54,426 bases of DNA from Desulfatitalea sp. BRH_c12 (lineage in GTDB: Bacteria > Desulfobacterota > Desulfobacteria > Desulfobacterales > Desulfosarcinaceae), in assembly GCA_000961655.1 (NCBI GenBank), contig LADR01000080.1:1-54426 (forward strand), given 5' to 3'. Shown in pieces: positions 1-7,120 of the stretch. The notes beneath the pieces were generated by a model. The model made no database searches and was not told the origin of the DNA. It saw nothing but the letters and a program-made list of their open reading frames with translations. The first letter of the stretch is position 1; the number at the start of each line of letters is the position of its first letter. The position numbers and the translations under genes were made by a program.

Positions 1-282
1 GCCGCTCTGTTTAGGAATCATCGAGGGAGCAACGACCATACAGTCAAAGCCTTTGGCGGTCAGATAACGATAGATTTGGTAACCACACGGCCCTGCTTCG
101 TAGCCAAAATGCAGGCAACCGCCTTTGCTGACCAATTTGCGCACGACCTTGTCCAGGGCCGCCAGGGTGCCGTCGATTTTTCCATAGTGTACCACCTGAC
201 CATCCCGCCCCTCATAGGCAATTGCAATATCAATGCTTTTTTTGTGGACATCCATGCCGATAAATATGTTATTGTGTTCCAT
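1..282 (-). CDS. IS110-family transposase, N-terminal part (runs off the window edge)
   Basis: The reading frame is open from an ATG at 282 to the window edge, giving the first 94 residues. The start is supported by a strong AAGGAGG about 5 bases upstream. The protein begins MEHNNIFIGMDVHKKSIDIA and contains the GMDVHKKS motif with the first acidic residue of the RuvC-like DEDD catalytic fold, then GYEAGPCGYQIYRYL, both typical of IS110-family (DEDD) transposases. The C-terminal serine-containing Tnp domain would lie outside the window. IS110 enzymes catalyse recombination guided by an RNA encoded in a non-coding end of the element. Whether this copy is intact cannot be seen. Confidence 0.85.
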   Translation of the reverse strand, partial: MEHNNIFIGMDVHKKSIDIAIAYEGRDGQVVHYGKIDGTLAALDKVVRKLVSKGGCLHFGYEAGPCGYQIYRYLTAKGFDCMVVAPSMIPKQSG

Positions 283-835
283 ACCTGCCTCCTTGATTTT
301 GGCTCTGTGTTGGGTGTTTGTATTGACTTCCAGCATAACCCACGACTCTCAAGGATGGCAGGTATTTTTTTTATGATTTAGTCGGTTCTACCCGCGCTAT
401 CTAGCGGAAAATTATTCATGGGGCCGAGAATGGGCCCATAAATTTGCTCGTCGGAGGCCCCATGAATAATTTTTTGCGGGTCTTTTGAGAGAACCAACTC
501 CCGGGGTTACTTCCGGGATGCTGTCAACCATTATGTCTACATAGCTGGGCCTGCTTTTTCCCGCTAAAAAGCCACAATCAGCTTGGGAGCAAAGCCACCG
601 GCGACCGTCTAACTGACGCCAACCTGAAGGCATGCCCGGAGTTTATCAACGATGACACGCATCGGATAGAATTTTTTTTGGGCAAATCATGGCCGGCAGG
701 GCTGACAATTTCCGGATTCGATCCTCAGATCGCAGCGAATCAGCCTCCCGTGATTGTCGAGTATGGGCCGCAAGGAAGGCCACCCGAAATTTCCAGTTTG
801 TTGCACAGAGGATTAGCCAGGCTTTATCGTGATCG
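283..835. other. Non-coding stretch: IS110 upstream end and an inverted repeat
   Basis: No convincing gene is seen; the short open frames here have no recognisable domains. The part next to the transposase start would be the non-coding left end of the IS110 element. In the IS110 group that end encodes the bridge RNA; in the IS1111 group the RNA is on the other side. The element boundary cannot be fixed by eye. An 18-bp inverted repeat lies at 408-473. Nothing recognisable is seen in 480-835. Confidence 0.5.
408..473. repeat. 18-bp perfect inverted repeat (stem-loop)
   Basis: Positions 408-425 (AAAATTATTCATGGGGCC) and 456-473 are exact reverse complements, separated by 30 bases. The arms could form a long hairpin in RNA or cruciform DNA. 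It lies about 125 bases upstream of the transposase start, so it could belong to the IS end or be an older palindromic insertion target. Confidence 0.75.
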
Positions 836-3244
836 CTACTCTTGATGACCGCCCGCGGCTGAAATAAAACAGCCACTACCCCCGCCACTGCCGTTGGCGC
901 TGTCACCGGTGGCGCTTGCCGGACCGGACGGATCGACGATTATGCCGTTGACCACGCCATCCGCATCGCCGGCGCCGCCGTCGGTAAGCTCGATGGACAC
1001 GATTTGCCGATTGTCGCTGATGGTCACCGCGGAGGAATAATCGAACCAACCGTTGACCGTGTCGTACTTGTACCAGGAAAACGGCGCGGGCAATTGCGTT
1101 GAATAGTACTTTGCCACTGTTAGCGAAGCTCCGGGCGTATCGAGCACCAGTCGCATGCCGAACAGTCCGTGCGGAAAGTTGTCCGGCCTGCCTTCCTGAT
1201 CCGCAATTTCTTCACCGCCGATGCGGTAAAAAGTTTCAACGAAATAGCCTTCACCGTCCTTGAGGCACGTCCAGCCGAAGCCGTTCGGCAACGCAAGGCA
1301 ATGCATGTCCGCCTGAGACAGGTCCTGGCTGCCGTCGCCGTCCAGATCCGACAGCGTACCGTCGTCGACCTCCTGATCGTCGGGCAGGCCGTTGTCGTTG
1401 TTATCGGTATAGACCTGCCCGGCTGTCGCAAAAGTCCTCGAAGCGGACCAGGGCCAGAAAAACCCGTCGATGTCCGCATAGCGCGCCCGCCAATAATATG
1501 TCGTGTAGGGCATCAGGATGGCCAGGGGTACCCTCAGGTCGGTTATATGCATTTCAGAGGTAATATCGAGCACCTGATCGTTGAAATCGATATCCAGCGC
1601 GATCTGCCACCGGGTCCGGCCATGATGTGCCCTAACCGCACCGGCCGCATAGCCTGTTTCCAGCAATAGGTCAGGGGATTGCCCGGATGCCAGGTTCGCC
1701 GGCGCCATCAGCACTGCGGTGCCGGGCCCCAGTGTCTCCACCAGGGGATCGGTGCCCATGTGGTATTCTTCCAGGTTGCTCAACCCGTCGCCGTCCGGAT
1801 CGAGATCGGCATCATCCACCAGGGGATCGAGGCCGTATTGATTTTCCCAGACCGTGGGCATGCCATCGTTGTCATGATCCACGGCCGCATAGTCGGTGAT
1901 CGTCAGTACGGCTGATACAACGCTTCCAGCGCCTGCACCCGAAACAGCGCTCAGGGTCAGATGGACGGTTTCCGGCCCTTCCTCGGCAGCATCGTTGCGT
2001 ATGGGAACGCTGAAGCTTTTATCCGATGTGTCGCCGGCGTTCCACGTCAGGGACCCGGATACGGCCGTGTAATCACTGCCGTCAACGGCCGTGCCGTCCG
2101 AGGTGGCATAATTCACCGAGGCAACGCCGTCCCCCTTGCCCGTCCGGGTGACGGTCACGGTCACTGCCCCGCCATTTTCCGCGGCGTTGTAAGCCGCTGC
2201 ACTGAACTGGATGGTTCCGGGGCTGAATTCGAATGCACCGATATCCGGAAGGGCGCTTCCGTCGTCATCGCCGTCCGCCGGACGGGGGTAGCCGCGCTGA
2301 TCCCGGGCTTCGGCGGTTGCGCTATCGCCGGCGTCCACGGCGATACTGCCGGATGAGATGGCATGGGTGCGGGTGCTGCCGCCGTTGTCTTGGAGAGGAC
2401 CGAGGCCGGGGTCTCCGGAAAAAGCGGGTGTACAGGTGTTGTCTTCGATGAGATTGGCGATATTGGCCGAGATGATCCCGCTGTCAACCGCGTCCTTCGG
2501 TGCGTTGTCGGCAATGAGGGTGTTCCTGAGATCCAGGGTTCCGGCATTGAAAAGGCCTCCGCTGTCTGCGGTAGAGGTGTTGGAGGCCAGGGTACTGTGA
2601 TTCATGATAAGAGTAGAGCGGTTGGCGATGCCGCCGCCATCGCCGAATGCAGTGTTGCCGCTGATGGTGCTGTTTTTGATGACAAGCGTGCCGGCGTTAT
2701 AAATGCCCCCGCCGATGCCACCCTCGGCGACGTTATTGCTGACAGTGACCCGGATCAGGGATAGGTTGCCGGTATTGTGGATGCCGCCGCCGTCGCCTAT
2801 AATCCGGCCGTTGTTAATGGTGATATCGGAGAGGGTGACGGTGGCGCCGGTGATATTCAATACACGCACGGCCGAATTGCCGTCGATCGTGATCCCCAGG
2901 CTTTCGGACCCGACGAGGGTCAGGTCTTTGTCGATGGTCAGACCGCTGATAAGGGTGATGGTTCCGGTTATCCCGGTAAGATCCAGTCGATCGCCGTTAC
3001 CGGCCTCCGCAATGGTTTGCCGCAGAGAGCCTGCGCCGCTGTCGGCAGTGTTGGTAACGGTCCTGCCGCCGGCGACATAGATCGTCGGATTGAAGCCGGG
3101 ACTGTCGGCGCGGCCGTCATTGACCGTCACGGTCGAAACCAGTAGTGAAAGCCAAAAAAACGCAATCGCGTACTTGAATTTGCCCCGGTAGGTGTCTTTT
3201 ATTTTACTGGACACCGCGAATTTATCGAATGGACTTGCAGCCAT
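836..3244 (-). CDS. Secreted beta-helix / Calx-beta / choice-of-anchor U protein
   Basis: Large surface or extracellular protein of 802 residues. ATG 3244 is preferred over one 12 codons upstream because AAAGGGG lies just before it. A basic N-terminus and hydrophobic stretch ([17 protein letters not shown]) form a signal peptide. Next come a CSLREA-type start ([15 protein letters not shown]) and a right-handed beta-helix with [14 protein letters not shown]-type repeats (about residues 50-300). A Calx-beta domain follows (about 340-450), then Asp-rich calcium-binding repeats ([25 protein letters not shown]), a fibronectin-like region, a second acidic repeat and a choice-of-anchor U region ending [11 protein letters not shown]. 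The tail is a Gly/Ser linker followed by [12 protein letters not shown], resembling the start of Cys-containing sorting tails but without the hydrophobic segment. Likely a calcium-stabilised adhesin or matrix protein; the ligand is unknown. Confidence 0.8.
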   Translation of the reverse strand: MAASPFDKFAVSSKIKDTYRGKFKYAIAFFWLSLLVSTVTVNDGRADSPGFNPTIYVAGGRTVTNTADSGAGSLRQTIAEAGNGDRLDLTGITGTITLISGLTIDKDLTLVGSESLGITIDGNSAVRVLNITGATVTLSDITINNGRIIGDGGGIHNTGNLSLIRVTVSNNVAEGGIGGGIYNAGTLVIKNSTISGNTAFGDGGGIANRSTLIMNHSTLASNTSTADSGGLFNAGTLDLRNTLIADNAPKDAVDSGIISANIANLIEDNTCTPAFSGDPGLGPLQDNGGSTRTHAISSGSIAVDAGDSATAEARDQRGYPRPADGDDDGSALPDIGAFEFSPGTIQFSAAAYNAAENGGAVTVTVTRTGKGDGVASVNYATSDGTAVDGSDYTAVSGSLTWNAGDTSDKSFSVPIRNDAAEEGPETVHLTLSAVSGAGAGSVVSAVLTITDYAAVDHDNDGMPTVWENQYGLDPLVDDADLDPDGDGLSNLEEYHMGTDPLVETLGPGTAVLMAPANLASGQSPDLLLETGYAAGAVRAHHGRTRWQIALDIDFNDQVLDITSEMHITDLRVPLAILMPYTTYYWRARYADIDGFFWPWSASRTFATAGQVYTDNNDNGLPDDQEVDDGTLSDLDGDGSQDLSQADMHCLALPNGFGWTCLKDGEGYFVETFYRIGGEEIADQEGRPDNFPHGLFGMRLVLDTPGASLTVAKYYSTQLPAPFSWYKYDTVNGWFDYSSAVTISDNRQIVSIELTDGGAGDADGVVNGIIVDPSGPASATGDSANGSGGGSGCFISAAGGHQE

Positions 3245-3635
3245 ATTTCCCCTTTCAACAGTCACACAACGTTTCGGCACAGATTACTTCCAGAACCAGT
3301 GTGGATCACAGCTCGGAAAAGAAACATGAACAAATTGCGGAGCCTATTTTTGACACCTTATAGTAAGGTTAATCAGCCATCACAAGCTCTATTTAGGTTG
3401 ACGCCAACACAGGGGTGCCTCGGGTTCCGGTTGCGGGTCTGCTGTGAGCATCTGTTCGGATGAGCACAGCGGGGCCTACGCTTTACAAACCGGCGTTTGG
3501 CCAGAACGTGCCCCGTGGCCATTCACATAAGGGCCCCAACACCAAGGGATACGATTCTTACCCCATTTCATCCTGTATGGCTTTCTTCCTATCTTTTTAG
3601 TGTTTATTTTACCCGCAAAGGGAGGAAACTGGCTT
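3245..3635. other. Intergenic region between divergent genes
   Basis: This stretch separates two divergently transcribed genes and must hold both promoters. A stem-loop with two mismatches lies at 3441-3470 (GCTGTGAGCATC against GATGAGCACAGC around TGTTCG). A sequence TTTTTGACACC followed by TATAGTAAGG near 3350-3368 resembles promoter elements, but the spacing is not convincing. No other gene is visible. Confidence 0.4.
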
Positions 3636-4406
3636 ATGGAAGACCAAGCATTACATGAACTCGAGACCAAACTACTGGCACGTCGCCGTGAACTGCTGGC
3701 GTTGCGGTCGTCCATGCGATCGACGTGGCAACGTTTGAGCGAACGGGAAAGCGAACCGGAGGAAAGCGCTGCTAAAGAAAACATCTCCCGTGATCTGGAG
3801 CGTTTTGACCAGCGTGGCAGTCAGGAATTGATGCGCATAGACGATGCGCTGGCGCGTATCGAAAAAGGTGAATACGGGCTTTGCGCCGTTTGTGGCGAAC
3901 CGATTTCAACAAAACGGCTGCAAGTGTTGCCGTGGGCCCGCGAATGCCTGGAATGCGCTGAACAGCGGGAACTTTTTGCCGCCGGCGAACCATTCAGCGT
4001 GGCCGAACAGATCGAGGAGGATGAACTCAATGACGATGAAATCGTTGAGGCCATCTGGAACGAACTCGAACGGGCTGAGGAGGTGGAGAAAGAAGGCTTA
4101 CGGATTTCTTGCCGGGACGGAATTGTTACCCTGTCCGGAACCTTGCCGGATTCGGGCCATCATCAGAAAGTGATGGAAATAATCCATGATGAACTGGGGA
4201 TCGACGATGTCATCGATCGCATCGAGATCGGTGCAACGGTCTATGAGGAGCATATCGACACCGATATGCGTAGCGCTATGGATCCTGAAGACAAGCAAAC
4301 AGCCTTGGATGGGGAAAAGGGCCAATCCGATGCCCATACTGCCATGGCCGACAACGAACCGCTTGTGCCGCCGGACGAATTTGTGGAGGATTTGGGCAAA
4401 AAATAA
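3636..4406 (+). CDS. DksA/TraR-type zinc-finger protein fused to a BON domain
   Basis: Protein of 256 residues starting at ATG 3636 behind GGGAGG (an in-frame start 12 codons earlier lacks this). The N-terminal half is a DksA-like coiled coil (about 1-75) followed by a four-cysteine zinc finger: CAVCGEPIS then, 17 residues later, CLEC (about 84-112). DksA-like proteins enter the RNA polymerase secondary channel and alter promoter response to ppGpp. Residues about 145-200 (GLRISCRDGIVTLSGTLPD...IDRIEI) form a BON domain, usually involved in membrane or phospholipid binding. The acidic tail has no recognised domain. The fusion is uncommon; whether the DksA part retains the acidic coiled-coil tip is unclear. 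It sits 114 bases upstream of the HPF gene on the same strand, pointing to a stationary-phase or stress role. Confidence 0.85.
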   Translation: MEDQALHELETKLLARRRELLALRSSMRSTWQRLSERESEPEESAAKENISRDLERFDQRGSQELMRIDDALARIEKGEYGLCAVCGEPISTKRLQVLPWARECLECAEQRELFAAGEPFSVAEQIEEDELNDDEIVEAIWNELERAEEVEKEGLRISCRDGIVTLSGTLPDSGHHQKVMEIIHDELGIDDVIDRIEIGATVYEEHIDTDMRSAMDPEDKQTALDGEKGQSDAHTAMADNEPLVPPDEFVEDLGKK

Positions 4407-4418
4407 GCGCTGAAGGCA

Positions 4419-4439
4419 GAAAGGTCGCCGGCGCCTTTC
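4419..4439 (+). terminator. Possible weak terminator after the DksA/BON gene
   Basis: GAAAGG at 4419-4424 pairs with CCTTTC at 4434-4439 around a GC-rich loop, followed by ATTTG. The stem is short and the T-tract poor, so partial read-through into the HPF gene is plausible. Confidence 0.35.
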
Positions 4440-4520
4440 ATTTGACGTGTTGATGGCCCCGCACATGCGTCATCTATGTCGCCGGAGTCATAACCGAGAA
4501 CCCCAAATAAAGGATCCAAT

Positions 4521-5090
4521 ATGAAAGTTCCTATTGAAATAACCTACCGCGATGTCGCTAAAAGCGACAGCATTGACAGTCTGATTCGTGAAAAAGCCGC
4601 TAAGATGGACCAGATATGCGATCATATCACCAGCTGCCGCGTGGCTATTGAAAAACCCCACGAATTTCAGAGAAGCGGCCAACCCTATCGGGTGCGCATC
4701 GAAATGCGCGTTCCGCCGGGACATGTGTTGGTGGCCAAGCGTGAATCCACGGAAGGCGACATCCATAACGACCTGCAGGCGATCATCCGGGATGCCTTCG
4801 ATGCGATCCGCCGCCAGCTCCAGAAAGTCAATCGGCAACAACACGGTCAGATCAAGAGCCATCCGGAACAAGAAACGTCGGCTTTGGTCGACAAACTCTT
4901 CCCTTCCGAGGGATATGGATTCCTGCGAACCATGCAGGGGCGTCAGGTGTATTTCAACAAAAACAGTGTCCTTTATGGAGACTTCGAACGTATGTCCACA
5001 GGTGACGGTGTGCGCTTCGTGGAGCAGGCCGGCGATGAGGGACCTCAGGCCAGCACGGTGCAATTGATCGATAAACCGTCCAGAGGATAG
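4521..5090 (+). CDS. HPF/RaiA-family ribosome hibernation factor with C-terminal cold-shock domain
   Basis: Protein of 189 residues; ATG 4521 follows AAAGGA. Residues about 1-110 are a ribosome-associated inhibitor (HPF/RaiA/YfiA) domain: KVPIEITYRDVAKSDSIDSL, a central segment with RVEM-like strand (YRVRIEMRVPPGHVLV), and the DLQAIIRDAFDAIRRQL helix. These proteins bind the 30S decoding region and inactivate ribosomes in stationary phase. Residues about 125-185 (EGYGFLRTMQGRQVYFNKNSVL...GDGVRFVE) are a cold-shock/OB domain with RNP-like aromatic positions, expected to bind RNA. This arrangement differs from long HPF, where the C-terminal domain dimerises ribosomes. Neighbours are a DksA-like regulator upstream and a convergent BaeRF-like protein. 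Confidence 0.9.
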   Translation: MKVPIEITYRDVAKSDSIDSLIREKAAKMDQICDHITSCRVAIEKPHEFQRSGQPYRVRIEMRVPPGHVLVAKRESTEGDIHNDLQAIIRDAFDAIRRQLQKVNRQQHGQIKSHPEQETSALVDKLFPSEGYGFLRTMQGRQVYFNKNSVLYGDFERMSTGDGVRFVEQAGDEGPQASTVQLIDKPSRG

Positions 5091-5094
5091 CGTG

Positions 5095-5127
5095 GAGGGG
5101 GGCTTAGCCCTGGGCTTAGCCCCCCTC
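5095..5127. terminator. Bidirectional terminator between HPF and BaeRF genes
   Basis: GAGGGGGGCT at 5095-5104 is perfectly complementary to 5118-5127, with an inner AGCCC/GGGCT stem. It lies between the convergent genes ending at 5090 and 5177. The T-tract is weak on both sides. Confidence 0.65.
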
Positions 5128-5176
5128 ATGAGTTTTGCGCGAGAGGAGCTCTTCCCCCCCCGAACGGATTACATCT

Positions 5177-6340
5177 CTAATATCTCAGGGTAGCCACTGC
5201 GGGGGCCTTGTCCGGTATTTCGGAAGGATCGACACGCCACACCTCCCCGCCTTTGAGAATCGTTTCGCATGCCGCCACATCCAAGAGGTCCACTAATCCG
5301 GGCGCCGGCGAATCGTCCGAGACGATTTTTACTTCCTGCCCGTTTTCGTCATAACTGCCCCAGCGGTGCAATCGCTCTCCCACGATCAATTGGGCCACGC
5401 GCCCGTCGATAGCACTGCTTAGAATGGACGGCAGATCCATAAAGGTGAGGCCGGTTCCCTTCAATTCATTGTATCTGGCAATCCCCTTGACTCTGCGCGT
5501 GCGCAGCTCGGAAGACATCACTTCCCAGGCTTGACGATGCAGCTCATCAGCACTGACCCGTTCCACGTTGCCGATAACGCCCTCCGGCTTCATATGGGGA
5601 TAATCACTGGCCTCTCGAAAAATCGCCTGCAAGTAGTCGACACCCGCCAGGACCAGAGGCGCTGTCTCATTGCGCAACACTTCATACAAGGCATCGTCGA
5701 TCATGCGACAATAACGCAGCAGATTGTCATTGACATCATTGGCCGATGAACCCTGCCCGTGAAAAACAGCCGCGCGGCGGTGCGTTCCGCGCACGACCGG
5801 TCCGCCCGTATAAAATTGAAATTGCCGCTGCTCCAGATCATACTGCAGGGCCTCGTCGATACTCTTGGGCAGGTTCTGCACCTGCAATTGCTCGCAGTGC
5901 AAGCGATCACAGCGATAGAATTGGACGCTGTTTTGCGCCAGCGCCAGGATATAGAACCTCGGATTATCGGTTATCAGGGGCAATGCCGGGCCGAGATGAA
6001 AGCGGGGGGCAATTACATGCAGATCTTCGAACGCTATAGGTAGACGAAAAACACGTGTGACATCCCGGGCCAGGAAGATGGCTAATCCCTGGCTCTGGGT
6101 ACGCCAAAAAGCCCCATCCTCCAACAATGCTTCGATCGGATCGAGCATCTCTCGATGTTTGCCGCCATCCTTGTACAAGGCCGTAAGAGCCCCTTTGGCA
6201 TCGGCCAACGCATTTTTCAAACGGATGGCATTCTGACGGGTTTCCTTACCCTTGGCATGCATACGCAGGTAAAGGGATACACAGGGGTTTTCAGAGTATA
6301 AAGCGAGGGATTTGAAATCTTCCAAACTGAATATATCCAT
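5177..6340 (-). CDS. BaeRF-like (bacterial release-factor eRF1-related) protein
   Basis: Soluble protein of 387 residues; ATG 6340 is preceded by AAAGGAG at good spacing. It resembles the bacterial archaeo-eukaryotic release factor (BaeRF/VLRF-related) families: an N-terminal region (MDIFSLEDFKSLALYSENPCVSLYLRMH), a middle eRF1-like domain (YILALAQNSVQFYRCDR) and a C-terminal pelota/L7Ae-like domain (APLVLAGVDYLQAIFREASDYPH, then VAQLIVGERLHRWG). In this superfamily such proteins are proposed to act in ribosome rescue or recycling. No GGQ motif is visible, so peptide hydrolysis cannot be claimed. It is convergent with an HPF gene, consistent with a translation-quality role. The exact BaeRF subfamily is uncertain. 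Confidence 0.7.
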   Translation of the reverse strand: MDIFSLEDFKSLALYSENPCVSLYLRMHAKGKETRQNAIRLKNALADAKGALTALYKDGGKHREMLDPIEALLEDGAFWRTQSQGLAIFLARDVTRVFRLPIAFEDLHVIAPRFHLGPALPLITDNPRFYILALAQNSVQFYRCDRLHCEQLQVQNLPKSIDEALQYDLEQRQFQFYTGGPVVRGTHRRAAVFHGQGSSANDVNDNLLRYCRMIDDALYEVLRNETAPLVLAGVDYLQAIFREASDYPHMKPEGVIGNVERVSADELHRQAWEVMSSELRTRRVKGIARYNELKGTGLTFMDLPSILSSAIDGRVAQLIVGERLHRWGSYDENGQEVKIVSDDSPAPGLVDLLDVAACETILKGGEVWRVDPSEIPDKAPAVATLRY

Positions 6341-7120
6341 AACGGCTCCTTTGCTTTAGAAAAATTGGCCGGATTCCGGAAGGGAACGATGCCGGACGCA
6401 ACCGGCATGACCACGATATTATAAATGAAAATGTAATGCAGAAATCAATCTGTGTCCGGCAACTCAAGGCAACATGCATCGCATGCGATTCGTCCCATAA
6501 GAATACGTATTTCAGCATACTATCCCTACGATGAAAATAGGGGATCAGTTGTATATTCGCAGGGGTTCCACCTGTAGGGGCGACCGCCGATCGCCCGGTG
6601 CGGGAGCAAAGCCACCATCTACGGCAATCATAAGTGCGGGAGATATTTCCGCGCCAGCCTGTGCGATGACCCGAATACAAAAGGTTCGCGCGGGCGACCG
6701 CAGGTCGCCCCTACAGCGAGCATCGTGCACTTAAGCATTATGCCCATAAGCCTCGTGACCATCAGATGTCCATTCGCCCTAAACCGACATCTCCCCGCAC
6801 TGCGCGTGCACATGGTTCGCCCCTAAGAAAAAACGAGGTTCCATTTCTGAAATGCGGCCCATACGCAAATGCGGTACCCTGCGTTGCACCCTCCCGGCAC
6901 TCTTGTTTTCTGCGGATTGATAATTATAAGGTATGGTCAACCTGCACCATCATCTTGATCATCGCGGCAGGTGTTGACAAAAACATGGGGCATAGCCGAT
7001 TTTCCCACGGCTTATACGATCAACTGAATGGGCCCTGAACGCGTCTCGGCAGAAATCCGCACAAGTACCATTTTCAGCATTTCAAAGATTATCAAGGACC
7101 ATCCAAAACGAAGGAGCCGT
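6341..7120. other. 780-base intergenic region with an inverted-repeat element
   Basis: No gene is supported; short open frames on both strands are created mostly by the GC-rich repeat at 6573-6715. The final 200 bases must contain the acnA promoter. TTGACA occurs at 6974-6979, but no good -10 sits at the right distance. A TTATACGAT box near 7012 is too far from it. Confidence 0.5.
6573..6715. repeat. Dispersed inverted-repeat element, copy 1 (imperfect arms)
   Basis: The 25-base arm at 6573-6597 (TGTAGGGGCGACCGCCGATC...) and its partner at 6691-6715 match at 22 of 25 positions as reverse complements, enclosing about 93 bases. The same GTAGGGGCGA...TCGCCCCTAC edge recurs at 13293-13395, so this is a family of non-coding palindromic elements. 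Confidence 0.75.

Noticed and set aside
576-612. Sequence TTGGGAGCAAAGCCACCGGC resembling a GEMM core
   Set aside because: It differs by an indel from GGGACGCAAAGCC, has no downstream gene on that strand and no supporting helices.
412-906. Two short reverse frames between the IS and the beta-helix gene
   Set aside because: No ribosome site, no recognisable protein family, and one overlaps the end of the beta-helix gene.
4454-4469. Possible sigma-54 element before the HPF gene
   Set aside because: TGGCCCCGCACATGCG has GG-N10-GC spacing but four mismatches to consensus elsewhere.
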